64,000 bases of DNA, taken from the NCBI RefSeq assembly GCF_013623775.1, contig NZ_JABFAM010000004.1, positions 372,001 to 436,000 on the forward strand. The letters run 5' to 3'. Source of the stretch: Rufibacter sp. XAAS-G3-1. GTDB lineage: Bacteria > Bacteroidota > Bacteroidia > Cytophagales > Hymenobacteraceae. This document shows positions 17,053 through 25,954 of this stretch, piece by piece. Below the pieces are notes generated by a model. That model was not told the DNA's origin. It did no database searches and saw only the letters and a program-made list of their open reading frames with translations. Position 1 is the stretch's first letter, and the number at the start of each line of letters is the position of its first letter. Position numbers and translations under genes: made by a program.

Positions 17053-18111
17053 ATGACCACTTCCCGTCAGTATAAATGGTATTGGGTCTGCCAAGCAATT
17101 GGTTGGACCTTCTACCTTTTAGTAGGGCTCCTGATGAGCTTCCTGTTCTTCAAAAAACAGACCGGCATGTACAGCGTGCAGTTTGTGGGAACCGGCGTTT
17201 TGTTCTTAAGCACCCACCTGCAACGCCACCTGAACCGCAAATACCGTTGGTTGGAACTTCCTTTGGGCAAAATGGCCTTGCTGGTGTTGGCCCACAACGC
17301 GGTGGCGTCTATCACGTGTCAGTTGCTGGTTTGCCTTTTCATGCTGGGCATTGGCATGTTCACCTTGCGGGAATTCAGCTTCGGGTATCTGGTCATGTAC
17401 TCGGCGAACGGTTTGGTGATGTTGAGCTTCTGGTCCACCATTTACTTTGCGTTCCAAGCCATCCAGCGCTGGAAGGCCAAGGAAGTGGAAACCCTGAAAC
17501 TGCAACTTTCCTTGAAGGAGGCCGAATTGGAAGCCATCCGGTCGCAGCTGAACCCACATTTTCTGTTCAATAGCCTCAACAACATCCGGTCACTGGTGCT
17601 GGTGGACCAGAACAAGGCGCGGGAGATGATTACGCGCCTTTCGGCGATGATGCGCTACGTGATTGGCTACAACCGCAATAATCTGGTGCCCGTAGCCGAG
17701 GAACTGGACTTCCTGGACCATTACGTGGCGCTGGAGAAGATTCACTTTGAAGACAAGCTGACGTTCTCCTGCCAGGTAGAAGAGGCGGTCAGAAGTGCCG
17801 CCATTCCTCCGCTGGGCATACAATTGCTCGTGGAAAACGCCATCAAGCACGGCATTGGTACGCAAGCCAAAGGCGGCAGGATTCAGCTTTCCCTTCACCG
17901 GCAGAACGGCTATTTGCAGGTGCAGGTAGAGAATACCGGTGTTTTAGACGCGTCGTCAGTTTCTAAAGGCATTGGGCTGCAACGGCTGCTGGAACGTGTG
18001 GCCCATTCACTGGACCAACCCGGCACCTTCACCCTTTCGCAAACAAGTGATACCAGCGTGACCGCCACGCTTACCCTTCCCTGGAAAGAATATGAAAATC
18101 TGCATCGTTGA
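17053..18111 (+). CDS. LytS/YehU-type sensor histidine kinase
   Basis: The 352-residue product has four predicted membrane helices in the first ~135 residues, a short coiled coil ('KAKEVETLKLQLSLKEAELEAIRSQL'), and the His_kinase (PF06580) motif 'LNPHFLFNSLNNIRSL' with the phospho-acceptor His near residue 173. A HATPase domain follows ('IPPLGIQLLVENAIKHGIG', 'GIGLQRLLERV'). It overlaps the regulator gene by 20 bases, so it surely signals to it. The input signal is unknown and there is no extracellular domain, so sensing is probably within the membrane. Confidence 0.94.
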   Translation: MTTSRQYKWYWVCQAIGWTFYLLVGLLMSFLFFKKQTGMYSVQFVGTGVLFLSTHLQRHLNRKYRWLELPLGKMALLVLAHNAVASITCQLLVCLFMLGIGMFTLREFSFGYLVMYSANGLVMLSFWSTIYFAFQAIQRWKAKEVETLKLQLSLKEAELEAIRSQLNPHFLFNSLNNIRSLVLVDQNKAREMITRLSAMMRYVIGYNRNNLVPVAEELDFLDHYVALEKIHFEDKLTFSCQVEEAVRSAAIPPLGIQLLVENAIKHGIGTQAKGGRIQLSLHRQNGYLQVQVENTGVLDASSVSKGIGLQRLLERVAHSLDQPGTFTLSQTSDTSVTATLTLPWKEYENLHR

Positions 18112-18808
18112 AGATTCGCGGCTGGCCCGCCTGGAACTGAAGCATCTCTTGGCTAAATTCCCGGACCTGGAACTCATCGGCGAAGCCGAAAACGCCGAGG
18201 AAGGCATTGACTTGATTGAAAGCCTCCGGCCCGATTTGCTTTTCCTGGACATCCACTTGCCCCAGAAAAGCGGCTTCGAACTGCTGGAAGCGCTGGAGTA
18301 CACCCCGCAGGTCATCTTCACCACCGCCTACGACCAATACGCCCTCAAAGCCTTCGAGCGGAATGCGCTGGACTACCTCATGAAACCCATTGAGGAACCC
18401 CGGCTGCGCCAAGCCGTGGAGAAAGCCATGGCCCAGCAGGAAGCCTTTAAACCCGCCGCTCCTCCCTCCCAGTTGAGCGAGGAAGACCGCGTGTTTGTGA
18501 AAGACGGCGAACGTTGCTGGTTTGTGTCCCTGAAACAGGTACGCATGATGGAGTCCAACGGCAACTACGCGTTTCTGTACTTCGAGAATGAGCGCCCGTG
18601 CATCCTCAAGACCCTGAATTACCTGGAAAGCCGCCTAGACCCCAAGGTCTTCTTCCGGGCCAATCGACAGCAGATCATCAACGTCAACTTCATTGAGCAG
18701 ATTAACCCCTGGTTCAGCGGCAGCATCAAGATTCAGCTGAGAGGCGGCGAGGAGGTGGAAGTTTCTCGCAGGCAGACGCAGGTGTTCAAGGAATTGATGA
18801 GTTTGTAA
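18092..18808 (+). CDS. LytTR-family response regulator
   Basis: The 238-residue product has a receiver domain (1-120) with acidic pocket 'VEDSR', phospho-acceptor Asp53 in 'LLFLDIHLPQKSG' and Lys in 'YLMKPIEE'. The LytTR DNA-binding domain (about 135-235) carries 'MESNGNYAFLYF' and 'FFRANRQQIINVNFI'. It is translationally coupled to the kinase upstream. LytTR regulators bind direct repeats near promoters of a few target genes, often a membrane or secreted protein next door; the upstream hydrolase is a candidate target, though this is inference. Confidence 0.95.
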   Translation: MKICIVEDSRLARLELKHLLAKFPDLELIGEAENAEEGIDLIESLRPDLLFLDIHLPQKSGFELLEALEYTPQVIFTTAYDQYALKAFERNALDYLMKPIEEPRLRQAVEKAMAQQEAFKPAAPPSQLSEEDRVFVKDGERCWFVSLKQVRMMESNGNYAFLYFENERPCILKTLNYLESRLDPKVFFRANRQQIINVNFIEQINPWFSGSIKIQLRGGEEVEVSRRQTQVFKELMSL

Positions 18809-18814
18809 GTTTTT

Positions 18815-18853
18815 GCGTTTCGGGGCTGTTTTGATGGAATCAGGCTTGAAACG
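18815..18853. repeat. R palindrome copy
   Basis: GCGTTTCGGGGCTGTTTT-gat-GGAATCAGGCTTGAAACG, directly after the regulator stop. Confidence 0.7.
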
Positions 18854-18910
18854 GGGTATGGTTTTAATAGTAGAATCAATGTCTATTAAGGTGAGCGGAG
18901 GTTGGGTCTG

Positions 18911-19025
18911 GTAGGGGCGTATTGCATACGCCCTTGCAATGACCTGTGCTTTATGTATTGCCACCACAAACCAACCGATAAAACTTTATCGGGAATGCGA
19001 AAGGGCGTATGCGATACGCCCCTAC
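18911..19025. repeat. Inverted-repeat element F (115 bp)
   Basis: Arms GTAGGGGCGTATTGCATACG… and …CGTATGCGATACGCCCCTAC are each internally palindromic (GGGCGTAT…ATACGCCC). 'Rggggcgtat-gcatacgccc' motifs are familiar as intergenic repeats in Bacteroidota. R copies flank it on both sides. Confidence 0.8.
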
Positions 19026-19088
19026 ATTTCTTGTGCCCTCCTTTGTAAACGCTCCCCTTAAGAGAGAACCCTACCTGGCTACCAGGTT

Positions 19089-19128
19089 GCGTTTCAGGCC
19101 TGATTTCATCAAAACACCCCCGAAACGC
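19089..19128. repeat. R palindrome copy
   Basis: GCGTTTCAGGCCTGATTTC-atc-AAAACACCCCCGAAACGC; its outer arms are perfect. Confidence 0.75.
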
Positions 19129-19131
19129 CAT

Positions 19132-19170
19132 AAATGAGAAGAGGCACCCTAGGGTGCCTCTTCTCATTTA
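19132..19170 (-). terminator. Terminator of the nuo operon
   Basis: AAATGAGAAGAGGCACCCT / AGGGTGCCTCTTCTCATTT is a perfect palindrome 20 bases past the nuoN stop and could act on both strands. Confidence 0.85.
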
Positions 19171-19189
19171 TGGACAAGTTGCGTAAGTC

Positions 19190-20566
19190 TTACAGCAGGT
19201 TGCTGAACAAACCCGGTACTACGCCCATCAGCACAGTCAGCACCACCAAAGAAATCAAGGTGAAGGTAGCTAACGGGTCAACGGCAATGCGGGCTTCCTC
19301 GGCGTCTCTCATGTACATGGCAATAATCACCCGGAAGTAATAGTAGATACCTACCGCTGACATCAGCACGGCGACGATAATCAGCCAGACCATGTCTTGC
19401 TCCAGGGCAGCCGAGAACAGGAACAGCTTCCCGAAGAAACCGCCGGTTAACGGAATCCCCGCCAAGGACAGCATGGCCACGGTCATCACGAAGGCCAGCA
19501 GCGGATTGGTTTTGCCCAAGCCATTGAAGGCAGAATAGTCATCAGTACCCCGGGCATCGCCTACGTACTTCAAGACACCAAAAGCCGCGATGGTGGCGAT
19601 GGCATACGCCAGGGAATAGAACAGAAGGGCATTCTCTGAGCGGTCATTGAAGGCGGTCAAGGCAATCATCAGGTAACCGGCGTGCGAGATACTGGAGTAG
19701 GCCAGCATCCGTTTCATGCTGGTCTGCGCCACAGCCCCGATGTTTCCAATCAACAAAGTCAAGACTGTGATGGCTACCACGGTTGGGAACCATTGCTCAT
19801 ACACGCCGCCAAAAGCTGCCGACATCAACTTATAGAAAGCGGCTATACCGGCCGTTTTCACTACAGTAGACATGTAGCTGGTGAAAACGGTTGGAGTTCC
19901 TTCGTATACGTCTGGCGTCCAGAAGTGGAATGGCGCGGCACCGATTTTAAAGGTTACACCTATCAGCACCAACAGTAAGCCCATCAATAACATTGGTGAC
20001 GTGGCGGGATCTATGTTGGCAGCGGCGGCGGCAATATCGGTCAGGTAGAAAGCTCCGGTAGCGCCGTATAGCAAAGCCACCCCAAACAAGATGATCCCGG
20101 TAAAGAATGAGCCCATGAGGAAGTACTTCATGGACGCTTCGTTGGACAGGATGTTGCGTTTGTCAGAACCGGCGATGATGTACATGCTGATGGACATGAT
20201 TTCGATGCCCAAAAACAGAATCAACAGGTTTTCATAGGTCACCATCATGATCCCGCCCACCAACGCGAACAACAACAGCGAGTAGTATTCGGCCAGGTTG
20301 GAGTTCTCGGCCACTACGTAGCTGCGGGAAAACGGCAGGATAAATAGGGTAGAAAGCACCATCACCGCGGTAAAGCCCACGGAGAAGTTGTCGGTGGCCA
20401 GCATGTTGCTGAAATAGCTTTGCGGCTGATTCCAGTCAAGCAAGGTAGCCCCCAGCGCTATTGCCAAAAACAGCAATACCACGGGCATAAGCACCTTTTT
20501 AGATTTCATGAACCCTACGAAGAGGTTCACAATACCGAATATGGAAAGTAGAATGATTGAGATCAT
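19190..20566 (-). CDS. nuoN: NADH-quinone oxidoreductase subunit N
   Basis: The 458-residue antiporter-like membrane subunit of complex I has about 13-14 helices. Proton_antipo_M signatures include 'ENLLILFLGIEIMSISMYIIAG' (Glu in helix 5), 'KIGAAPFHFWTPDVYEGTPT' (Lys in helix 7) and 'KRMLAYSSISHAGYL'. It pumps protons together with NuoL and NuoM. It is the last gene of the operon; the stop is followed by a perfect terminator. The gap to nuoM is 41 bases. Confidence 0.96.
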   Translation of the reverse strand: MISIILLSIFGIVNLFVGFMKSKKVLMPVVLLFLAIALGATLLDWNQPQSYFSNMLATDNFSVGFTAVMVLSTLFILPFSRSYVVAENSNLAEYYSLLLFALVGGIMMVTYENLLILFLGIEIMSISMYIIAGSDKRNILSNEASMKYFLMGSFFTGIILFGVALLYGATGAFYLTDIAAAAANIDPATSPMLLMGLLLVLIGVTFKIGAAPFHFWTPDVYEGTPTVFTSYMSTVVKTAGIAAFYKLMSAAFGGVYEQWFPTVVAITVLTLLIGNIGAVAQTSMKRMLAYSSISHAGYLMIALTAFNDRSENALLFYSLAYAIATIAAFGVLKYVGDARGTDDYSAFNGLGKTNPLLAFVMTVAMLSLAGIPLTGGFFGKLFLFSAALEQDMVWLIIVAVLMSAVGIYYYFRVIIAMYMRDAEEARIAVDPLATFTLISLVVLTVLMGVVPGLFSNLL

Positions 20567-20607
20567 GAGCAGGTAATTTCTCCTGGGTTTTTAAAAAGCG
20601 TCAGGGT

Positions 20608-22056
20608 TTAGCGTTTAATCACGTCCAGTAGTTTCAGAACGGCGGGCTCAGAAAGGCTCAGGAACGTGTTCGGGTGCAAGCCAATCCAAAACACCATCAC
20701 CACCAACGGCACCAATACGGCTTTCTCGTTAAAGGTCAAATCGGTGAAGCCTTGGGTGATTTCGTTCTTTTCGCCAAACATCACGCGCTGGAACATCCGC
20801 AACATGTACACGGCTCCCAGAATGATGGTTAAGCCGGCAACGGCACCCATCCAGGCATTGTACTGGTACACACCCATCAAGAGCAGGAACTCGCCCACAA
20901 ATCCGTTGGTCAACGGCAGACCCACGGTTGCTAACAGAAGTACCAGAAAGGTCACCGATAGGAACGGCGTGTTCTGCGTGATACCGCCCAAAGCGGCAAT
21001 TTCGCGGGTACCGGTGCGGCTCTGGATAATGTCAATGATGAAGAACATGCCCACCACGTTCACGCCGTGGCTCAGCATCTGAATCATGGCGCCCTGTAAA
21101 CCGTGGTGGTTTAAGGTGAACAAACCGGCGGCAATCAAGCCTACGTGCGAAATAGACGAGAACGCCACCAGGCGTTTCATGTCCTGCTGCCGGATGGCAA
21201 TAATAGCGCCGTAGATAATCCCGATGATGGCCAATACCAGCGCCACGTTCGCCCACTGGCTCACGCCCAAGGGCACCACCGGCAGTAACCAACGCAAGGC
21301 ACCGTAAATACCCATCTTCAGCATGATACCCGATAAGAGCATAGTCCCGGCGGCCGGAGCCGTGGTATAGGTATCAGGCTGCCAGGTATGGAACGGGAAC
21401 ACGGGCATTTTAATCGCGAAGGCAATGAACAGGAACCAGAACAACCAGCTTTGGGTACCGGCATCCAGCACTAATTGGTAGAAGGCAACTTCTTCAGAAC
21501 TGTGCGTACCCGGCGTCTGGAAATACAGATACACAAAGGCAGCCAGCATGAACAAACTTCCGAAGACAGTGTAGATAAAGAACTTGAACGTAACACGTAC
21601 CCGGTTCTCACCACCCCAAATTCCAGCAATGAAATAGATGGGAATAAGCGCTACTTCCCAGAAGAAGTAAAACACAAAGGCATCCAGCGCGGTGAACACC
21701 CCCAACAAACCAGTTTGCATGAACAGGATGAGCGCGTAGAAAGAAGATGGTTTCTCGTAGGTGTGCTTAGCCGTAGACAGGATAATCAACGGAACCAGGA
21801 ACACGGTCAACAACACCATGAGTAAGCTGATGCCGTCAATGCCAACTTTGAACATGATGCCAGCATTGGCAATCCAGGGTTCATTGAGCAGGAATTGGGT
21901 ACTTCCGTTTGGGGCGAAGTTAATCCAGGCCCATACGCCCAGTACCAGTTCCACCAAGGCAGCCCCGAAAGCGACTTTGCGGGCGCTGTCTCCTTTTACC
22001 AACAGTACCAGCAGTGCGGCCAACGCGGGCCATAAGATTATTAAAGCGGTTAACAT
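20608..22056 (-). CDS. nuoM: NADH-quinone oxidoreductase subunit M
   Basis: The 482-residue proton-pumping subunit carries 'YFFWEVALIPIYFIAGIWGGENR' (the conserved Glu of helix 5), 'KMPVFPFHTWQPDTYTTAPAAGT' (Lys/His of helix 7-8) and 'KRLVAFSSISHVGLI'. Length and motifs are normal for NuoM. It sits between nuoL (11 bases away) and nuoN, in the standard order. Confidence 0.96.
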   Translation of the reverse strand: MLTALIILWPALAALLVLLVKGDSARKVAFGAALVELVLGVWAWINFAPNGSTQFLLNEPWIANAGIMFKVGIDGISLLMVLLTVFLVPLIILSTAKHTYEKPSSFYALILFMQTGLLGVFTALDAFVFYFFWEVALIPIYFIAGIWGGENRVRVTFKFFIYTVFGSLFMLAAFVYLYFQTPGTHSSEEVAFYQLVLDAGTQSWLFWFLFIAFAIKMPVFPFHTWQPDTYTTAPAAGTMLLSGIMLKMGIYGALRWLLPVVPLGVSQWANVALVLAIIGIIYGAIIAIRQQDMKRLVAFSSISHVGLIAAGLFTLNHHGLQGAMIQMLSHGVNVVGMFFIIDIIQSRTGTREIAALGGITQNTPFLSVTFLVLLLATVGLPLTNGFVGEFLLLMGVYQYNAWMGAVAGLTIILGAVYMLRMFQRVMFGEKNEITQGFTDLTFNEKAVLVPLVVMVFWIGLHPNTFLSLSEPAVLKLLDVIKR

Positions 22057-22067
22057 GTTTGGCAGTA

Positions 22068-24023
22068 TCAGAAAATAAAGTTCAGCAATAAGATTAACGT
22101 GATGCCCAGCACCATCAGGAGCAGGTAAGAACCGGTGGCTCCGCTTTGCACATAGCGCAGCGAGCGACCGCCGCCCAACGTGACTTTCCCGAACCCGTTC
22201 ACAATTGGGTCAATGATGCCTTTCTCCACGAAGCGGTACAGCCCGGTAGACAGGCCCATCACGGGTTTCACAAACAAGCCGTTGTAGAGTTCATCCACGT
22301 AGTATTTGTTGTACACCAGTTTGTGCAGCGGCGACAAAGCAGCGCCTTCCTCAGCGGGAACAGTGCGTTTCTTGCCGTAGATGAAGTACGCCATGATGAT
22401 AGCAACCACGGCCACTGCCACCGATACCGCCATCAAGGTGTATTCCAGTTCATGTGACAAGTGGTTCTCTGTGAAGGCACTTGGCACGGCTCTTCGGGCC
22501 AACTCATAAATAGGAGAAAGGAAATTACCCAATGAGTGGTTTTCGCTGAAAACCGGCGGTAAACCCATAAATCCCCCAATGGTGGAAAGGATGGCCAGGA
22601 TAATCAACGGGATGGTCATCACCGCCGGAGACTCGTGCAGGTGATGACGCTGCTCCTCGGTGCCCCGGAAGTTTCCGTAGAACGCCAGGTACAACAGACG
22701 GAACATGTAGAAAGCCGTCATGAACGAGGTCAATAGACCGAACGCCCACATCACTTTGCTATGCACAAACACGTGCGCCAGCAATTCGTCTTTAGAGAAG
22801 AAACCAGCAAATGGCGGAATACCAGAGATAGCCAAGGTTCCAATTAAGAAGGTGATAAACGTGATGGGTAAGGCTTTTTTCAAACCACCCATTTTACGCA
22901 AGTCCTGCTCGCCGCTCATGGCATGAATCACGCTACCCGCACCTAGGAAAAGAAGGGCTTTGAAGAAGGCGTGCGTCAACACATGGAACAGCGAAGATGA
23001 ATACGCCATTACGCCTAGCGCCAGGAACATATAGCCCAACTGGCTCACGGTAGAGTAAGCCAATACTTTTTTGATGTCGTTTTGGAAAAGACCGATGGTA
23101 GCCGCGAACAACGCCGTAGCCAGACCAATAATGGCGACAACTTCCAAAGTTTGCGGTGCCAGCGTGTACAACACGTTGGAACGAATCACCATGTAAATAC
23201 CGGCCGTCACCATGGTCGCGGCGTGAATGAGGGCAGAAACCGGAGTTGGACCCGCCATTGCGTCTGGTAACCACGTGTAGAGCGGCAGCTGTGCTGATTT
23301 ACCCATGGCACCTACAAACAGCAGCAAAGTAATTGCAATTACTACACCATCGTTTACTTCGCTCAATTGAGAAGCCTGGTTGAACACCTCGCCATACACT
23401 ACGCTGCCGTAGGTCTGGAAAATCAGGAAAATCCCCAGAAGGAAGCCTAAGTCCCCGATGCGGTTGATGATGAAAGCTTTCTTAGCGGCGTTGTTGTACG
23501 GCGTGACCTTGTTCCAGAACCCGATGAGCAGGTACGAGCAAAGCCCCACGCCTTCCCAACCCACGAACATCATCACGTAGTTAGACCCCATCACCAACAG
23601 GAGCATGGAGAACACGAACAGGTTCAGGAAAGAGAAGAATTTACCGAAGTTCTCGTCATGGCTCATGTAGCCCGCCGAGTAAATGTGAATCACTGAACCC
23701 ACGCCCGTTACCAACAGCAGCATAATCAGTGACAATTGGTCAATCTGGAACGAGAATGGTATGCGGAGGGCACCCACATGAATCCAGTTGAAGATATCGG
23801 TGGTGTACGGACGGTTGCCGTAGCCTTCAAACCCGAAGAAAAGGTACAGTGACAGCAGGAACGAGCCTATCACGGCGGAACAGCCAATCAGTCCCGCCAA
23901 GCCTTTCGGCAATTTCCGGTTACCCAACCCGTTAATCAGGAACCCGATTAGCGGCAGGAGCGGAATCAGCAAACACACCCAAGTCATCTCAGCGTTGTTT
24001 GCCGGCAAAATAAATTCTTGCAT
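22068..24023 (-). CDS. nuoL: NADH-quinone oxidoreductase subunit L
   Basis: The 651-residue distal pump subunit. Motifs include 'FVGWEGVGLCSYLLIGFW' (helix 5 Glu), 'GKSAQLPLYTWLPDAMAGPTPVSALIHAATMVTAG' region (helix 7-8) and 'KKVLAYSTVSQLGYM'. The C-terminal part contains the long lateral helix region ('LHKLVYNKYYVDELYNGLFVKP') and a final anchoring helix. Everything expected is present. It starts 59 bases after nuoK. Confidence 0.97.
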   Translation of the reverse strand: MQEFILPANNAEMTWVCLLIPLLPLIGFLINGLGNRKLPKGLAGLIGCSAVIGSFLLSLYLFFGFEGYGNRPYTTDIFNWIHVGALRIPFSFQIDQLSLIMLLLVTGVGSVIHIYSAGYMSHDENFGKFFSFLNLFVFSMLLLVMGSNYVMMFVGWEGVGLCSYLLIGFWNKVTPYNNAAKKAFIINRIGDLGFLLGIFLIFQTYGSVVYGEVFNQASQLSEVNDGVVIAITLLLFVGAMGKSAQLPLYTWLPDAMAGPTPVSALIHAATMVTAGIYMVIRSNVLYTLAPQTLEVVAIIGLATALFAATIGLFQNDIKKVLAYSTVSQLGYMFLALGVMAYSSSLFHVLTHAFFKALLFLGAGSVIHAMSGEQDLRKMGGLKKALPITFITFLIGTLAISGIPPFAGFFSKDELLAHVFVHSKVMWAFGLLTSFMTAFYMFRLLYLAFYGNFRGTEEQRHHLHESPAVMTIPLIILAILSTIGGFMGLPPVFSENHSLGNFLSPIYELARRAVPSAFTENHLSHELEYTLMAVSVAVAVVAIIMAYFIYGKKRTVPAEEGAALSPLHKLVYNKYYVDELYNGLFVKPVMGLSTGLYRFVEKGIIDPIVNGFGKVTLGGGRSLRYVQSGATGSYLLLMVLGITLILLLNFIF

Positions 24024-24082
24024 TTGTTAAAACGTAAATGGAACGGTATTCTTTAGAGAGTCAGTAGCGCAGGAAACCCGCT

Positions 24083-24412
24083 TTACCATTTCAGCTTGTT
24101 CAGGATGTTGATGTCGGTGGTGCGCACGTTCCGGTAAATCATCACGATAATGGCCAAACCCACCGCCACCTCGGCGGCAGCCACCGCCATGATGAAAAAC
24201 ACGAAAATCTGTCCGTTGGGGTCTGAGCGATAAGACGAGAAAGCCGTCAGCAACAGATTGACGGAGTTGAGCATCAACTCGATGCACATAAAGATGATGA
24301 TGGCGTTGCGGCGGATGAGAACCCCAATAATCCCGATACAGAAAAGAGCGGTGCTGAAGAACAGGTAATAATTCAGCGGGATGGTCCTTATGACCTCAGG
24401 AATATCATTCAT
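24083..24412 (-). CDS. nuoK: NADH-quinone oxidoreductase subunit K
   Basis: The 109-residue, three-helix subunit has the buried Glu in 'IIFMCIELMLNSVNLLLTAF' and a second in 'AAAEVAVGLAIIVMIYR'. The frame extends further upstream, but the ATG at 24412 gives the family's usual length and beginning ('MNDIPEVIRTIPLNYYLFFS'). About 410 bases of repeat-rich DNA with a terminator-like hairpin separate it from nuoJ, so the distal genes nuoK-N may need their own promoter or read-through. Confidence 0.94.
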   Translation of the reverse strand: MNDIPEVIRTIPLNYYLFFSTALFCIGIIGVLIRRNAIIIFMCIELMLNSVNLLLTAFSSYRSDPNGQIFVFFIMAVAAAEVAVGLAIIVMIYRNVRTTDINILNKLKW

Positions 24413-24502
24413 GATACAGACGTTGGTGAAATAAGCGGTGGACGCGCTTGACAACAGCGCCCAAAGTTATTCCCATTTTTTGGTAAAACACAATAAAACA
24501 CG

Positions 24503-24702
24503 ACCTCACCCCCGCCCCTCTCCCGCGGAGAGGGAAGTTCTGCCTTGCTGTTTTCGAGCTGCTTTCCAGAAAACAAGCTGAAAACAGCTGAAGCGACTTC
24601 TTTGCAAAACCTTTCTGCGTTTACAGCCTCGTTTTGGCAAAACAGAGCGAAAGCGTAGTAGCGGGAAAGTCCCTCTCCACGGGAGAGGGATTTAGGGTGA
24701 GG
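24503..24702. repeat. Repeat L element with an R copy nested inside
   Basis: Left arm ACCTCACCCCCGCCCCTCTC…GGAGAGGGA and right arm TCCCTCTCC…GGAGAGGGATTTAGGGTGAGGT are inverted relative to each other about 120 bases apart. Each arm also folds on itself (CCCTCTCC…GGAGAGGG). An R copy sits between them, as in the 34.8-kb element. Confidence 0.8.
24547..24588. repeat. R palindrome copy nested in repeat L
   Basis: GCTGTTTTCGAGCTGCTTTC-cag-AAAACAAGCTGAAAACAGC. Confidence 0.75.
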
Positions 24703-24721
24703 TTTCACTCCTCCTACATTT

Positions 24722-24753
24722 ACGGCCTGTTTTTCAGAAAACAGGCCAAAAGT
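24722..24753. repeat. R palindrome core copy
   Basis: ACGGCCTGTTTTTC-AGAAAACAGGCC is a perfect inner stem; the outer arms are short (ACxx/AAAAGT). Confidence 0.75.
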
Positions 24754-24774
24754 AGAATTTCATTCTTAGTACAT

Positions 24775-24807
24775 TAAAAAAGGACAACATAAAAGCTGTC
24801 CTTTTTC
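24775..24807 (-). terminator. Terminator-like hairpin inside the nuo operon
   Basis: AAAAAGGACAGCTTTT…TGTCCTTTTTT on the minus strand, 17 bases after the nuoJ stop. It may attenuate transcription into nuoK-N. Confidence 0.7.
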
Positions 24808-24824
24808 AGCCTCCCGCAGGAGAC

Positions 24825-25340
24825 TTAGAATCTGTTTTGCTCGCCCGGCTCACGCTTGCCCAGCATCACGGCACCAGCCATGGCCGCCAGGAACAACACC
24901 GAGGCTAACTCAAACGGCAACAGGTAATCCTTGAAAAGCACTTTCCCCAGGTTCTCCACCATCCCAATCTGGGAGTCAAACACGGCGGGTTGCATCATCT
25001 GGGTGTTCACGTCTTTCAAAGCGGCAATCATCACCACAAACAGGATTCCGCCGGCAATGGCCGCGGCAATCTTGCTTAACATAGGCTTGTGCTGCTCGGT
25101 GTCTTCGCGCATGTTCAGGAACATGATCACGAAGAGGAACAACACCATGATGGCCCCCATATACACAATGAAGTTTACCGCCGCCAGGAACTGCGCATTC
25201 AACAGAATGTAGTGTCCGGTTAAGGCGAAGAACGTCAGAATCATGAACAGAACGCTGTACACGGGGTTTTTGGAGGCAACTACCCCAATGGCCGCGAACA
25301 AGGTTAAGAAAGTGAGAAAGTAAAAGAAATTACCCGTCAT
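24825..25340 (-). CDS. nuoJ: NADH-quinone oxidoreductase subunit J
   Basis: The 171-residue, five-helix membrane subunit. 'VNFIVYMGAIMVLFLFVIMFLNM' is the conserved helix 3 with its pi-bulge Tyr/Gly region. The C-terminal stretch 'PFELASVLFLAAMAGAVMLGKRE' is also typical. It follows nuoI by 33 bases and is the last gene before the repeat block. Confidence 0.94.
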   Translation of the reverse strand: MTGNFFYFLTFLTLFAAIGVVASKNPVYSVLFMILTFFALTGHYILLNAQFLAAVNFIVYMGAIMVLFLFVIMFLNMREDTEQHKPMLSKIAAAIAGGILFVVMIAALKDVNTQMMQPAVFDSQIGMVENLGKVLFKDYLLPFELASVLFLAAMAGAVMLGKREPGEQNRF

Positions 25341-25373
25341 AGTTAGAAATGATATACAGCGCGAGGCCGAGAA

Positions 25374-25880
25374 TTATAGGTTTTCAATAGGCATGGGCTC
25401 TACCAGGCGGTCTTTGCCGTAGATGAACTCATCGCGCTCGTAGCGGGCTGGAGCGGTTTTGTCGTTCTGCAGGAAGATGGCCGCTTTGGGGCAAGCTTCT
25501 TCACACAGGCCGCAGAAAATGCAACGCAACATGTTAATCTCGTAGCTGATGGCGTATTTCTCCTCGCGGTACAAGTTCTCCTCGCCCCGTTTGCGCTCGC
25601 CGGCGACCATGGTAATGGCTTCGGCCGGACACGCCACCGCGCACAGACCACAGGCCGTGCAACGCTCTCTGCCTTTCTCGTCGCGCTTTAACACGTGCAA
25701 CCCGCGCCACACCGTACTCATGGGGCGGGTTTCCTCCGGATATCTAATGGTCGCTTTCTTCTTGAAGAAGTGACGCATGGTGATAGATAACCCCTGGAAA
25801 ATGGCCGGGAGATACATTCTCTCGGAAAAATTCATGGGTTTCTTCTCCAGCTTTTTCGCTCTATTACTAAGTGATTGCAT
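25374..25880 (-). CDS. nuoI: NADH-quinone oxidoreductase subunit I (2x[4Fe-4S])
   Basis: The 168-residue ferredoxin-like subunit has two classical 4Fe-4S motifs, 'CTACGLCAVACP' and 'CIFCGLCEEACP' (clusters N6a and N6b), which pass electrons from NuoG to NuoB. The N-terminal amphipathic segment and 'IRYPEETRPMSTVWRGLH' are typical. The exact start is uncertain; an internal ATG (MNFSERMYLP) 15 residues later is also possible. Confidence 0.95.
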   Translation of the reverse strand: MQSLSNRAKKLEKKPMNFSERMYLPAIFQGLSITMRHFFKKKATIRYPEETRPMSTVWRGLHVLKRDEKGRERCTACGLCAVACPAEAITMVAGERKRGEENLYREEKYAISYEINMLRCIFCGLCEEACPKAAIFLQNDKTAPARYERDEFIYGKDRLVEPMPIENL

Positions 25881-25954
25881 GTCTCTTATACTCTTTAAAT
25901 GATTGGGCAGAGGAACAACCTTTTACACCTGCTCCTCTCCTACTCATACAGTGC